From the NCBI GenBank assembly GCA_938084875.1, contig CALKFX010000041.1, positions 1-49,049 of the forward strand: DNA of 49,049 bases, written 5' to 3'. This DNA is from an uncultured Flavobacteriales bacterium. GTDB taxonomy: Bacteria > Bacteroidota > Bacteroidia > Flavobacteriales_D > Parvicellaceae. The notes beneath the pieces were generated by a model. It did no database searches. It saw only the letters and a list, made by a program, of their open reading frames with translations, and was not told where the DNA came from. The translations under genes and the position numbers were made by a program. Positions 8,259 through 17,601 of the stretch are shown one piece after another (positions within the stretch are counted from its first letter, which is position 1; the number at the start of each line of letters is the position of its first letter).

Positions 8259-8624
8259 TTGAATAGTATAACATTTAACAGTATGCAGCTTAAAGAAACA
8301 ATTGTAGAAGGTCTCAAAGACGGTAAAGCAAAGGATGTGGTGTGTATTGATATGAGAAAAGTTAATGGCTCTATTTGCGATTACTTTATTATAGCACATG
8401 GAGACTCTGCAACACACATTGATGGAATAAATAGATCTGTATACAAAAGATGTGTTAAAGATTTAAATGAAAAACCTTGGAAAGAGGAAGGAAAAGGAAA
8501 TAGCGAATGGATTCTTATGGATTACGTTAATGTAGTAGCCCATATTTTTTACAAGGAAACTAGATCTATTTACAATATTGAAGATCTTTGGGGAGATGCT
8601 CCAGTGAAACAATATTTAACATAA
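8259..8624 (+). CDS. rsfS: Ribosomal silencing factor RsfS
   Basis: 121 residues from TTG 8259; an ATG at 8283 would give 113. The TTG start is preferred because homologues carry about 10-15 residues before the first conserved helix and TTG starts are common in this window. Signature elements: KDVVCIDMR, CDYFIIAHG, and the C-terminal WILMDYVNVVAHIF followed by YNIEDLWGDA. RsfS binds ribosomal protein uL14 and blocks subunit joining under starvation. It lies 10 bases before ftsH, a linkage known in Bacteroidota. Confidence 0.9.
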   Translation: MNSITFNSMQLKETIVEGLKDGKAKDVVCIDMRKVNGSICDYFIIAHGDSATHIDGINRSVYKRCVKDLNEKPWKEEGKGNSEWILMDYVNVVAHIFYKETRSIYNIEDLWGDAPVKQYLT

Positions 8625-8634
8625 TTAACTATAG

Positions 8635-10662
8635 ATGTCAGAAAACAAGAATAAAAAAAAAATCAAAGGGAATTTACCAAAGTTTAATTTTTACTGGGTA
8701 TATGGAATTGTAGCAGTAATTTTGATTTCTATTAACCTTTTTAATCCAGTAAATACTGGCATATTGAAAACTAACTATTCGGAGTTTAAATCTTTTGTTG
8801 AAAATAAACAGGTAAGAAAAATTGAGGTTATAAATAAAAAAGAAGCAAGAGTTTATATCTCCCCTGACCAATTAGACCAACCACCACACAAAGACAAAAA
8901 TATTCCAAAAAATAGTGTTTTTGGTGGTCCAAACAATGGGCCGCATTATGTTTTTAACATTCCAAATAACGAAAGCTTTTCGATATATTTAGAAGAGGCT
9001 CAAAAAGAATATGCAAGAAAAAATCAAACCTTAATGTACGATTATGTGGAGGAAGATAATTTTGGGAAAGATATTTTAGGATGGATTATATTCTTTGGAA
9101 TTATGATTGCTGTTTGGTCTTTTATTATGAGAAGAGTTTCTGGAGGTGGAGGCGGTGCAGGAGGACAAATTTTTAACATTGGAAAGTCAAAAGCTCAAAT
9201 GTTTGGTCAAGGCAAATCTACCAATGTAACTTTTGATAACGTTGCTGGTCTTGAAGAGGCAAAAGAAGAAGTAAAAGAGATTGTTGATTTTTTAAAAACC
9301 CCTAAAAAATATACCGCTTTAGGCGCTAAAATACCCAAAGGTGCACTTTTAGTTGGACCTCCAGGCACAGGAAAAACTCTAATTGCAAAAGCTGTTGCAG
9401 GAGAAGCAAAAGTTCCTTTTTTCTCCCTTTCAGGTTCAGATTTTGTAGAAATGTTTGTTGGTGTTGGAGCCTCTAGAGTTAGAGATCTTTTCAAGCAAGC
9501 AAAAGAGAAAGCACCATGTATAATCTTTATCGATGAGATTGATGCAATTGGTAGAGCAAGAGGTAAAAATCCAAATATGGGCTCTAATGATGAAAGAGAG
9601 AATACTCTTAATCAATTATTAACAGAAATGGATGGTTTTGGAACTAACTCAGGGGTAATTATTTTAGCCGCGACTAATAGAGCAGATGTTTTAGATCGTG
9701 CGCTTATGAGAGCTGGAAGGTTTGACAGACAAATTTATGTTGACATGCCTGATCTCAATGAAAGAAAAGAAATATTTGATGTCCACTTAAAACCCCTTAA
9801 ATTGGAGAAAAAATTAGATATAGACTTTCTTGCTAGACAAACTCCTGGATTCAGTGGTGCAGATATTGCCAATATATGTAACGAAGCTGCTCTTATAGCT
9901 GCAAGAAAGAAAAAAACAAGTGTCCAAAAACAAGACTTTTTAGACGCTGTAGATAGAATTATTGGAGGATTAGAAAAAAAGAATAAAATAATAACAAAAC
10001 AAGAAAAGAAAACAATTGCATATCACGAGTCTGGTCATGCTACAGTAAGTTGGATGTTAGAGCATGCAAATCCACTTGTTAAGGTAACCATAGTGCCAAG
10101 AGGAAGAAGTTTAGGAGCAGCTTGGTATTTACCAGAAGAACGCTCTTTGACCACTACAGAACAGATTTTAGATGAAATGTGTGCTGCTTTAGGTGGAAGA
10201 GCTGCAGAATCAATAATTTTCAATAAAATCTCTACGGGCGCACTAAGCGATTTAGAAAAAGTAACAAAGCAAGCAATGGCTATGGTTACAATTTATGGTT
10301 TAGATGAGAAAATTGGAAATGTTTCCTACTACGATTCACAAAACCAAGGCTATGGCTTTACAAAACCTTATTCTGAGGATACTGCTAAAATAATTGACCA
10401 AGAAATAAAGAAGATTATTGACACGCAATACGAAAGAGCTAAAGCCATTCTTAAAAAACACGAAGATAAACTTCATCAATTAGCTAATAAGCTTCTTGAG
10501 TCTGAAGTGATTTTTAAAGAAGACTTAGAAACTATTTTTGGTAAAAGACCATTTGAGAAAGAGGTTATCGAAGAAAAGCTTAAAACCACAACAAAAACTC
10601 CTAAAAAGACTTCAAAAAAAGTAGTTGAAACAAAAAAAACAAGCTCTAAAAAGTCTGCTTAA
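8635..10662 (+). CDS. ftsH: ATP-dependent zinc metalloprotease FtsH
   Basis: 675 residues. Two membrane segments (about 20-36 and 147-165) flank an extracytoplasmic domain. The AAA+ module has Walker A GPPGTGKT (241-248), Walker B IIFIDEID (296-303) and the second region of homology ending in RAGRFDRQ. The protease has zinc site HESGH (464-468), with the third ligand probably the Asp in ALSDLEKV. FtsH degrades misfolded membrane proteins and short-lived regulators. A lysine/threonine-rich tail (about 643-675) is probably disordered. Downstream cdsA and psd link it to envelope homeostasis. Confidence 0.97.
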   Translation: MSENKNKKKIKGNLPKFNFYWVYGIVAVILISINLFNPVNTGILKTNYSEFKSFVENKQVRKIEVINKKEARVYISPDQLDQPPHKDKNIPKNSVFGGPNNGPHYVFNIPNNESFSIYLEEAQKEYARKNQTLMYDYVEEDNFGKDILGWIIFFGIMIAVWSFIMRRVSGGGGGAGGQIFNIGKSKAQMFGQGKSTNVTFDNVAGLEEAKEEVKEIVDFLKTPKKYTALGAKIPKGALLVGPPGTGKTLIAKAVAGEAKVPFFSLSGSDFVEMFVGVGASRVRDLFKQAKEKAPCIIFIDEIDAIGRARGKNPNMGSNDERENTLNQLLTEMDGFGTNSGVIILAATNRADVLDRALMRAGRFDRQIYVDMPDLNERKEIFDVHLKPLKLEKKLDIDFLARQTPGFSGADIANICNEAALIAARKKKTSVQKQDFLDAVDRIIGGLEKKNKIITKQEKKTIAYHESGHATVSWMLEHANPLVKVTIVPRGRSLGAAWYLPEERSLTTTEQILDEMCAALGGRAAESIIFNKISTGALSDLEKVTKQAMAMVTIYGLDEKIGNVSYYDSQNQGYGFTKPYSEDTAKIIDQEIKKIIDTQYERAKAILKKHEDKLHQLANKLLESEVIFKEDLETIFGKRPFEKEVIEEKLKTTTKTPKKTSKKVVETKKTSSKKSA

Positions 10663-10709
10663 TTAATTTTGGCATTAAAGTTTCTTACTTTTAATTTTAT
10701 TACTGTAAA

Positions 10710-11354
10710 ATGAGTGAGTTTTTAAAAAGAGTTTTATCTGGTATTTTATATGTAGTTGTTTTATGGTCAGCAACTAGTTATTCTCAAGTCTCTTTTGGTT
10801 TATTATTTATTATTCTAGGCTTAATTTGTCTTTTCGAAATGTGGATGTTAAGAAAAGGAAAATCTAAAATAGTTCCATTCATCTATGTTTTAACACCATT
10901 TCTCGTTGTTCAACTATTTGGATTTACTGAACATAATTATCCACTGAAAGAATTTGATTCCTCTCCAGTTCTAATTTTATTTGTACTAACTTGGGTTTTT
11001 GATTCCTTTGCATATATAATTGGATCTAAATTTGGTAAAAATAGAATTATGCCCAAAATTTCCCCTAAGAAATCTTGGGAAGGGTTTTTTGGAGGAATGG
11101 CATTCACAGTTATATCTGTATATTTTTTAAATGCTTTTTTTGATTCTTTTTCAATGAAATTTTTATTACTATTGGCTTTAATTGTGCCTTTTACAGCTAC
11201 AGCAGGTGATTTGATAGAATCTCATTACAAAAGAGAAGCTGGGGTCAAAGACTCTGGAAACTTAATCCCAGGGCATGGAGGATTTTTGGATAGAATGGAT
11301 GCTCTTATGCTCTCAATTCCTGTTTTATATCTATTAACAAATATATTTAAATGA
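10710..11354 (+). CDS. cdsA: Phosphatidate cytidylyltransferase
   Basis: 214 residues, several membrane segments. The C-terminal CDP-DAG synthase signature is complete: SHYKREAGVKDSG followed by PGHGGFLDRMD. It makes CDP-diacylglycerol from phosphatidate and CTP. It is shorter than most homologues (about 260-285), so some N-terminal membrane segments are missing. It overlaps psd by 4 bases (ATGA), tying the first and last steps of phosphatidylethanolamine synthesis together; the serine transferase step is not in this window. Confidence 0.92.
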   Translation: MSEFLKRVLSGILYVVVLWSATSYSQVSFGLLFIILGLICLFEMWMLRKGKSKIVPFIYVLTPFLVVQLFGFTEHNYPLKEFDSSPVLILFVLTWVFDSFAYIIGSKFGKNRIMPKISPKKSWEGFFGGMAFTVISVYFLNAFFDSFSMKFLLLLALIVPFTATAGDLIESHYKREAGVKDSGNLIPGHGGFLDRMDALMLSIPVLYLLTNIFK

Positions 11355-12004
11355 AAATACATAGAGAAGGTTACCCAACGATACTAATAACTTTTATACT
11401 TATTGCACTAATAAACTTCTTAAGTTTTTATTACTCCAAGCTTCTAATTATACAACTTCCAATTCTTTTGGTCTCGTTAGTATTTTTTTACTTAATTCTA
11501 CATTTTTTTAGAAACCCAATCCGAGATGTTGATGTAAATAACAAGCATATTATTGCCCCTAGCGATGGTAAGCTTGTTGTTTTAGAAGAAGTCTTTGAGA
11601 ATGAGTTTTTAAAAGAGGATTGTACACAACTAAGTATTTTTATGTCACCATTAAACGTTCATAAACAATGGTATCCTGTAAATGGAGAAGTAATTTACAG
11701 TAAAAACCACCATGGTAAATACTTAGTAGCTTGGCATCCCAAATCTAGTACTGAAAATGAGCGATCTACTGTAGTAATTCAGACAGAAGAGAATCAAAAA
11801 GTTCTATTCAGACAAATTGCTGGTGCTGTAGCAAGAAGAATTTGTAACTACTCTTCGAAAGGTGATAAAGTAAATCAAAATATGGAAGCTGGTTTTATAA
11901 AATTTGGCTCTAGAATTGATGTATTTGTTCCTAAAGGAAGTAAAATTAAAGTTTCTCTAAATGATATAATTATTGGGGGTGAAACTATCCTTGCTGAAAT
12001 TTAA
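11351..12004 (+). CDS. psd: Phosphatidylserine decarboxylase proenzyme (short, PSD-A type)
   Basis: 217 residues. An N-terminal hydrophobic hairpin (about 9-52) anchors it to the inner membrane. Conserved features: RNPIRDV, APSDGKLVVLEE, MSPLNVHKQWYPVNGEV, and the autocleavage site FGSRIDVF, where the bond before Ser187 is cut to make the pyruvoyl cofactor. It converts phosphatidylserine to phosphatidylethanolamine. The start codon overlaps the cdsA stop. Confidence 0.92.
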   Translation: MKIHREGYPTILITFILIALINFLSFYYSKLLIIQLPILLVSLVFFYLILHFFRNPIRDVDVNNKHIIAPSDGKLVVLEEVFENEFLKEDCTQLSIFMSPLNVHKQWYPVNGEVIYSKNHHGKYLVAWHPKSSTENERSTVVIQTEENQKVLFRQIAGAVARRICNYSSKGDKVNQNMEAGFIKFGSRIDVFVPKGSKIKVSLNDIIIGGETILAEI

Positions 12005-12037
12005 CCACCATATATTACAGAGTTAACAATAAATTAA

Positions 12038-12045
12038 TACTTTTG
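12038..12045 (+). promoter_or_regulatory. Bacteroidota -7 promoter element before the small secreted peptide
   Basis: TACTTTTG fits TAnnTTTG. It lies 59 bases before the ATG at 12104, leaving a 5' leader of roughly 50 bases. A TTAACA at about 12023 could be part of an upstream element but the spacing is short. Confidence 0.45.
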
Positions 12046-12103
12046 TATCGAAATTAATGTTTTTGTAGCTACTTAAACTGTACTCAACAAAAAATTATTT
12101 TGA

Positions 12104-12313
12104 ATGAAAAAATTATTATTATCTCTTGGTTCCATAGCAATTTTTGGGATTGGAGTAACTATAAACAGTCTTAATCTTTTTGAAGCTCCCAAGACAACTG
12201 AAAATAATATTTCGAAATTAAATTATAAAAAACTTTCCAATTCTAAGAAAGAAAACATTTCCCAAGAATCAACTTTTGAAAGTTCTTGTTGTCCTGAAAT
12301 TTTAAATAATTAA
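12104..12313 (+). CDS. Small secreted protein with C-terminal Cys-Cys, unknown
   Basis: 69 residues. A signal peptide or N-terminal membrane anchor (KKLLLSLGSIAIFGIGVTI) is followed by a polar stretch rich in Lys, Ser and Asn, then ESSCCPEILNN. No family recognised. It has its own promoter-like element at 12038-12045 and is not tightly coupled to psd. Vicinal cysteines near a C-terminus could bind metal, form a disulfide or be modified. A coding origin is favoured by the clean signal-peptide pattern and placement in an otherwise empty slot between genes. Confidence 0.6.
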   Translation: MKKLLLSLGSIAIFGIGVTINSLNLFEAPKTTENNISKLNYKKLSNSKKENISQESTFESSCCPEILNN

Positions 12314-12319
12314 AATTAT

Positions 12320-13471
12320 CTAATTACTGGCTTTTTTTCTTAAAAGCAGAGAACATCTGTATCTATCTTCGTGATATAGTTTATAAAGCATATCTATTTT
12401 ATCAACTACCCAAGAAAAAGATTTTTCTTTACCCCATTTAATTAATCCTTTAGGGTAGTTAACTCCTTTAGTCATAGCTAACTCAATATCTTGTTCACTT
12501 GCAATTCCAAGGTATAAAGCGTCCACAGCTTCGTTAATTAACATCACTAAAATTCTTTCAAAAATCTCTACCAATAACTTTTCATCCCTAGAAGGTGAAA
12601 CTAATTCAACATTACCATCATAGTCATAGTAACCCTTGGAAGATTTTCTTCCATGCCATCCTGCATCTGCATATTGTTTTTGGGTAAAAGATGGTTTGTA
12701 TCTTGGGTCGTAATAAAATGCCTTAAAAACAGATTCTGTCACTGCATAATTGACATCATTACCAATAAAATCCATTAGCTCAAAAGGTCCCATTTTAAAA
12801 CCCCCAATATGTTTCATCGCAAAATCTATTGTTGCAAAATCAGCAATCTGCTCTTCATATATTCTTAATGCCTCACTGTAAAAGGGTCTTGCAATTCTAT
12901 TAACAATAAACCCAGGAGTATCTTTTGCGATTACTGGTTTTTTATTCCAGTTTAAAAGTAATTGATGAATTTCTTTTACTAAATTATTATTAGTCTGTAA
13001 AGCTGGTATAATTTCAACTAAAGGCATCACAGGAGCTGGATTAAAAAAGTGGATTCCTATGAATCTAATTGGATTTTTCAAGCAAGATGCTAGGCTAGTA
13101 ATAGAAATAGAAGAAGTATTGGTTGCTAATACACAATCGTCACTAACTATAGACTCTATTTGAGAAAATATTTCTTTTTTAGCCGCACTATTTTCTACTA
13201 TTGCCTCAATAATCAAATCTGAATCCTTCATGAATTCTAAGCTTTCTACAATTTTAATATTAGATAAAATAGAATCTTTTTTAATAGAGTTTATTTTTCC
13301 TTTTTCTATAAGTCTTAACAATACTTCTTCTAACTTTTTTATAGCTTGTTCACTTACAGATTTATTCTGATCATATAAGAAAACATTACAATCCGAAGTA
13401 GAAGCAATTTGAGCTATACCAACGCCCATAGACCCAGCACCTATTATTCCAATATTTTTAAAACTTTTCAT
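12320..13471 (-). CDS. 3-hydroxyacyl-CoA dehydrogenase (3-hydroxybutyryl-CoA type)
   Basis: 383 residues. An N-terminal Rossmann fold with GAGSMGVGIAQ binds NAD. The catalytic region is GIHFFNPAPVMPLVEIIP (His and Glu dyad), followed by IVNRIARPFY, typical of the 3HCDH family. The C-terminal domain appears twice (about 190-285 and 295-380), as in the longer PaaH-like proteins of Bacteroidota. It oxidises 3-hydroxyacyl-CoA to 3-ketoacyl-CoA in fatty acid or butyrate/phenylacetate-type breakdown. It stands alone between the small peptide gene (convergent, 6 bases) and the NamZ gene upstream. Confidence 0.88.
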   Translation of the reverse strand: MKSFKNIGIIGAGSMGVGIAQIASTSDCNVFLYDQNKSVSEQAIKKLEEVLLRLIEKGKINSIKKDSILSNIKIVESLEFMKDSDLIIEAIVENSAAKKEIFSQIESIVSDDCVLATNTSSISITSLASCLKNPIRFIGIHFFNPAPVMPLVEIIPALQTNNNLVKEIHQLLLNWNKKPVIAKDTPGFIVNRIARPFYSEALRIYEEQIADFATIDFAMKHIGGFKMGPFELMDFIGNDVNYAVTESVFKAFYYDPRYKPSFTQKQYADAGWHGRKSSKGYYDYDGNVELVSPSRDEKLLVEIFERILVMLINEAVDALYLGIASEQDIELAMTKGVNYPKGLIKWGKEKSFSWVVDKIDMLYKLYHEDRYRCSLLLRKKASN

Positions 13472-13501
13472 AAAAAAACTCTATTTAATAATTAAACTAT
13501 G

Positions 13502-14725
13502 CTATTCAAAGTCATCGTAAATCAGGTATTTTTTCCTAATTAATTTAAACTTCTCTAACTCCATTTGGTAAGTTTCTCTAATTTGAACTCCACTTGCTCC
13601 ACCTTTAACTAGATTCATAATTTTATCTGTACCCGCCAAGAGATTAAAAAAATCGTTTTTATTAAAAAAATCTAAAGACTCATTAGACATCTTAAAACTT
13701 TTTACCAACCAATTAAAATTTAATGAATTGACATTTCTTAATGAATCCAAACTTAAAGTCCTTAAATCTTCTCCAAAACAATCAATCTCTTTGTACTTTG
13801 GATATTTAGAACCATAAGATGATTTTGGAGTAAATTTAAATAATTTAGAATCAAAATATGGTGCTCCATAAATCTGAAAAGGAAAATCAGTTCCCCTTCC
13901 AATACTAACATTAGTTCCCTCAAAAAAACATAGTGAAGGATACAGGTAAACACTTCTCATATTTGGTAAATTAGGCGAAGGGGGAATAGGTAAATTATAT
14001 TTGATCAAGTGGTTGTAATTCAAGCATGGTATTACTTCTAAAGAACACTTTACAGAATCTTTAAGCCACCTTTCACCATTAATCATTTTAGCATATTCTC
14101 CAATAGTCATTCCGTGAACTACAGGAACTTTATGCATTCCAACAAAAGATTTAAAATTTGGATCGAGAATTGGCCCATCTACATAAAAACCATTAGGATT
14201 AGGTCTATCAAGTAAAATTAATGGAATGCTATTTTCAGCACAAGCCTCCATAACATAGTGCATACTACTTATATAAGTATAAAATCTAACTCCAACATCT
14301 TGCAAATCAAAAAGAATTAGATCTATGTCCTTTAAAACTTCTTTGGAAGGTTTTCTTCTATTTTTACCATACAAGGAATATATGGGCAATCCAGTTTGTA
14401 AATCAATTTCATCCCTAACCTTTGCACCTGCATCTGCATTTCCTCTAAATCCATGTTCTGGTGAAAAAACTTTAACAATGTTTACTCCCTCATTTAGAAG
14501 TATGTCTACTAAATGATCATTTTTAATCTTAGAAGTTTGATTAGCAACAAATCCAATACGTTTACCTTTCAATTTTTGAAAATAAAGTGAGGTTCTTTCA
14601 GCGCCTACAATTATTGAATCTGACTGACAGGATGCGTTTAAAGTATTTAGGAAAAAAAATAATAATAAATACTTAGTTGATATAAAATATTCTTGAAAAT
14701 GTTGATGTTTGTATATCCTTAGCAT
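13502..14725 (-). CDS. Exo-beta-N-acetylmuramidase NamZ-like lipoprotein (DUF1343)
   Basis: 407 residues. A hydrophobic N-terminal stretch ends in NASCQS, a plausible lipobox, suggesting an outer-membrane or periplasmic lipoprotein. Family hallmarks: GKRIGFVANQTS, FSPEHGFRG, DLQDVGVRFYTYISS, LDRPNPNG and HGMTIGEYA. DUF1343 proteins include NamZ, which releases terminal MurNAc from peptidoglycan glycan ends for recycling. The gene diverges from the LolC/E-like permease with 23 bases between starts, a pairing I recall from other Bacteroidota. Confidence 0.87.
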   Translation of the reverse strand: MLRIYKHQHFQEYFISTKYLLLFFFLNTLNASCQSDSIIVGAERTSLYFQKLKGKRIGFVANQTSKIKNDHLVDILLNEGVNIVKVFSPEHGFRGNADAGAKVRDEIDLQTGLPIYSLYGKNRRKPSKEVLKDIDLILFDLQDVGVRFYTYISSMHYVMEACAENSIPLILLDRPNPNGFYVDGPILDPNFKSFVGMHKVPVVHGMTIGEYAKMINGERWLKDSVKCSLEVIPCLNYNHLIKYNLPIPPSPNLPNMRSVYLYPSLCFFEGTNVSIGRGTDFPFQIYGAPYFDSKLFKFTPKSSYGSKYPKYKEIDCFGEDLRTLSLDSLRNVNSLNFNWLVKSFKMSNESLDFFNKNDFFNLLAGTDKIMNLVKGGASGVQIRETYQMELEKFKLIRKKYLIYDDFE

Positions 14726-14748
14726 TATTAATTACAATTTACGAAAAA

Positions 14749-16284
14749 TTGAACTTTGAATTATATGTAGCCAAAAGAATGCTGAAAAATAAGAAGCATT
14801 CTAAAAACTTTTCGAGACCAATTGTCCTTATATCAATTGTAGGAGTTATGCTTGGTGTTTCTGTTATGGTAGTCACTATTAGTATTGCAACAGGTTTTCA
14901 AAATAGAATTAAACATAAATTATTAAGTTTTGGGAATCATATTCAAATAGAATCTATGTTTCAAAGTAATAATAATGAAACAAGTCCTATAATTACATTA
15001 AACGAATCTTTTACCAATCTATACAATTTAGAAGACATATATAAAATTCAAAAATACGCCTACAAATCTGCTATTATTCAATCTAAAAGAAAAACAAGTG
15101 GCTCAATAAACGAATTAGAAGGTGTTATTTTTAAGGGAATGGAAAACTTTCAGGAAAACTCGTTTTTTGATGAATATTTAATAGAAGGTAAATACCCAAA
15201 TAAGTCCAAAAAAAATAATGATACAATAGTTATTTCCAAGGAAATTTGTAAAAAACTAAACTTAACAATCAACGATAAAATATCTGCTTTTTTTGTTTCT
15301 GACGGAAAACCAAAACAAAGAAATTTAACAATTGGTGGGATTTACGAAACTGGACTAAACAAAATCGATTCTAGATTTATTTTTATAAATCTTCAATATC
15401 TCCAAAAAATAAATAGATGGGGAATGCAACTTAAGGTTTCATCTTCATTTAGAGAAGATTCTTCAATAATAGAATTTACTGCCAATAACTTTTCAAAAAA
15501 TGGTAAAATGTTATTTGACTGGGGGATCAATAAAATTGTTGCAAACAATCAATTTGAAATTCCAACCAATGTAGATACCCAAATAAATTTAATTGGCTAT
15601 GAAGTAGATAATTTTGAGCAAAATAACCTTTTATCAATTGCAGATACATTAATTATTTCTTTCAAATCTAGTAATAAAGAAATAAGGCTTAGTAATAGCT
15701 TGGGAAGTGAACAATATTATACTGGCGGTTTAGAAATATATACGAAGGATGAAGAGAAAAAAAATCTTATAAAAAATAAACTAAAACTTGACTTTGGTCC
15801 AGAATATAAAATAACAACTATAGAAGAACAACATCAAGAAATTTTCTCGTGGTTAAACTTAATTTATCAGAACGTTTATATCATATTAGGTCTAATGATA
15901 GCCGTTGCTGTAATTAATATGTCTTGTGCACTACTTGTATTAATTGTAGAAAAAACAAAAATGATTGGCATTCTTAAAGCTTTGGGAATGAAGAATTTTT
16001 CCTTAATTAAAATATTTGTTTCTCATGGTGGTATTTTACTGTTTTATGGATTTTTAGCAGGCAATAGTTTGGCACTAATAATTATTCAATTGCAAAATAA
16101 ATTTGAATTTCTAAAACTCTCTCAAGAAAATTATTATCTAGATGCAGTACCAATGGACTATCCTATATCGACCATTATTATTTTAAATTTTGGTGCTTTT
16201 ATTTTTTGTCTAATTACTATGATTTTACCATCCATAATAAGTTCTAAAACTAGCCCAGTTAAAGCAATTAATTCAGAAATTTAG
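14749..16284 (+). CDS. FtsX-like ABC transporter permease (LolC/LolE type)
   Basis: 511 residues from a TTG start giving the family-typical MNFELYVAKRM. It has one N-terminal membrane segment (about 27-49), a large periplasmic MacB-like domain, and three C-terminal segments (about 375-400, 420-445 and 480-503). A LALK-type coupling motif reads GILKALGMKNF. In Bacteroidota such permeases work with a separate LolD-like ATPase to release lipoproteins from the inner membrane. No ATPase gene is adjacent. It ends 4 bases before the convergent aminotransferase stop. Confidence 0.85.
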   Translation: MNFELYVAKRMLKNKKHSKNFSRPIVLISIVGVMLGVSVMVVTISIATGFQNRIKHKLLSFGNHIQIESMFQSNNNETSPIITLNESFTNLYNLEDIYKIQKYAYKSAIIQSKRKTSGSINELEGVIFKGMENFQENSFFDEYLIEGKYPNKSKKNNDTIVISKEICKKLNLTINDKISAFFVSDGKPKQRNLTIGGIYETGLNKIDSRFIFINLQYLQKINRWGMQLKVSSSFREDSSIIEFTANNFSKNGKMLFDWGINKIVANNQFEIPTNVDTQINLIGYEVDNFEQNNLLSIADTLIISFKSSNKEIRLSNSLGSEQYYTGGLEIYTKDEEKKNLIKNKLKLDFGPEYKITTIEEQHQEIFSWLNLIYQNVYIILGLMIAVAVINMSCALLVLIVEKTKMIGILKALGMKNFSLIKIFVSHGGILLFYGFLAGNSLALIIIQLQNKFEFLKLSQENYYLDAVPMDYPISTIIILNFGAFIFCLITMILPSIISSKTSPVKAINSEI

Positions 16285-16288
16285 TTAT

Positions 16289-17482
16289 CTAAACTAAGTT
16301 ATTTAATGCAGTTGCAATTCTATCCATTGCATCTTTGAGTTTTTCCATTGAAGAAGCATAAGAAATTCTTATACAATTGGGAGAACCAAAAGCATTTCCA
16401 GTGACAACTGCAACTTTAGCAGTTTCCAAAATATACATTGCAAGTTGATCGGAATTATTTACGGTAAAATTTTCGTAGGACTTATTAAAAAAAGCACTAA
16501 CATCTGGAAAAACATAAAATGCTCCCTGGGGCTGATTAATATTTATGCCTTTAATTTTATTTAACTCCTCTAATATGAAATCTCTTCTACTTAAAAAAGC
16601 ATCTCTCATTGAATGAATAACCGATGGATCTGCTGAAACTGCTGCAATTGCAGCACGCTGAGAAATACTGGATGTTCCAGATGTAAATTGACCTTGTATT
16701 TTAGTACATGCTTGTGCAATATGTAGGGGAGCTCCAATATATCCTAAACGCCAACCGGTCATTGCAAAAGATTTAGAAACACCATTTATTGTAACCACTT
16801 GGTTATACATATCTGGAAAAGCTGCAATAGAAAAATAACTTCCTGTAAAATTTATATGCTCATAAATTTCATCGCTTAAAACTGTAATAGAAGGATAATT
16901 TACCAAGACATCTGCTAAAGACCTTAACTCTTCTTTTGAATAAACACTCCCAGATGGATTACAGGGAGAACTGTAAATCATCATTTTTGTTTTATTGGTG
17001 ATAGCATCTTGAAGTTCTAAAGGTGATATTTTAAAATCATTTTTGATGGAAGTGTCAATAAAAACAGGAACACCCTCTGCCATTTTAATGATCTCAGCAT
17101 AACTTACCCAATATGGTGCTGGAACAATAACTTCATCTCCAGGATTAATTAAACTTAAAACCACATTGGCTATAGACTGCTTAGCGCCAGTAGAAACAAC
17201 AATTTGCTCTGAACTGTAATCAATACCATTGTCTCTTTTAAATTTATTTGAAATAGCTTCCCTAAGGTCCTGATAACCATTAACAGGCATATATTTTGAA
17301 AAGTTTTTATCAATACCCTCTTTTCCTGAATCTTTAATAAAATCTGGGGTGTTAAAGTCGGGCTCACCTAAACTCAGGCTAATGATATCAATACCTTGAG
17401 ATTTTAATTCTCTGGCTTTACGTGCCATTGCAATTGTTGCAGACTCTGATAGTCTATTGACTCTGTCGGATATAATTTCCAT
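16289..17482 (-). CDS. Class I/II pyridoxal-phosphate aminotransferase (aspartate aminotransferase-like)
   Basis: 397 residues, the usual length for the AspC Ib subgroup. SLSLGEPDF and GYQDLREAI occur near the N-terminus. PAPYWVSY, SSPCNPSGSVYS and VLSDEIYEHI line the cofactor site, and the Schiff-base lysine is K237 in SKSFAMTGWRLGYIG. It transfers amino groups between aspartate (or prephenate in related enzymes) and 2-oxoglutarate. It is monocistronic, tail-to-tail with the permease gene. Confidence 0.9.
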   Translation of the reverse strand: MEIISDRVNRLSESATIAMARKARELKSQGIDIISLSLGEPDFNTPDFIKDSGKEGIDKNFSKYMPVNGYQDLREAISNKFKRDNGIDYSSEQIVVSTGAKQSIANVVLSLINPGDEVIVPAPYWVSYAEIIKMAEGVPVFIDTSIKNDFKISPLELQDAITNKTKMMIYSSPCNPSGSVYSKEELRSLADVLVNYPSITVLSDEIYEHINFTGSYFSIAAFPDMYNQVVTINGVSKSFAMTGWRLGYIGAPLHIAQACTKIQGQFTSGTSSISQRAAIAAVSADPSVIHSMRDAFLSRRDFILEELNKIKGININQPQGAFYVFPDVSAFFNKSYENFTVNNSDQLAMYILETAKVAVVTGNAFGSPNCIRISYASSMEKLKDAMDRIATALNNLV

Positions 17483-17601
17483 AAAATGAATTTTAAAATT
17501 AAATTACATGATTTGAATTTATATTAAGTTGATTTTAAAAAAAGAAATAAACAGGTTATTCACTATTGTAACAATTCAAGAATTTATCCGTAATAATAAA
17601 T

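Noticed and set aside
9207..9494. 95-codon open frame on the minus strand
   Set aside because: Antisense to the FtsH Walker A region, no independent features.
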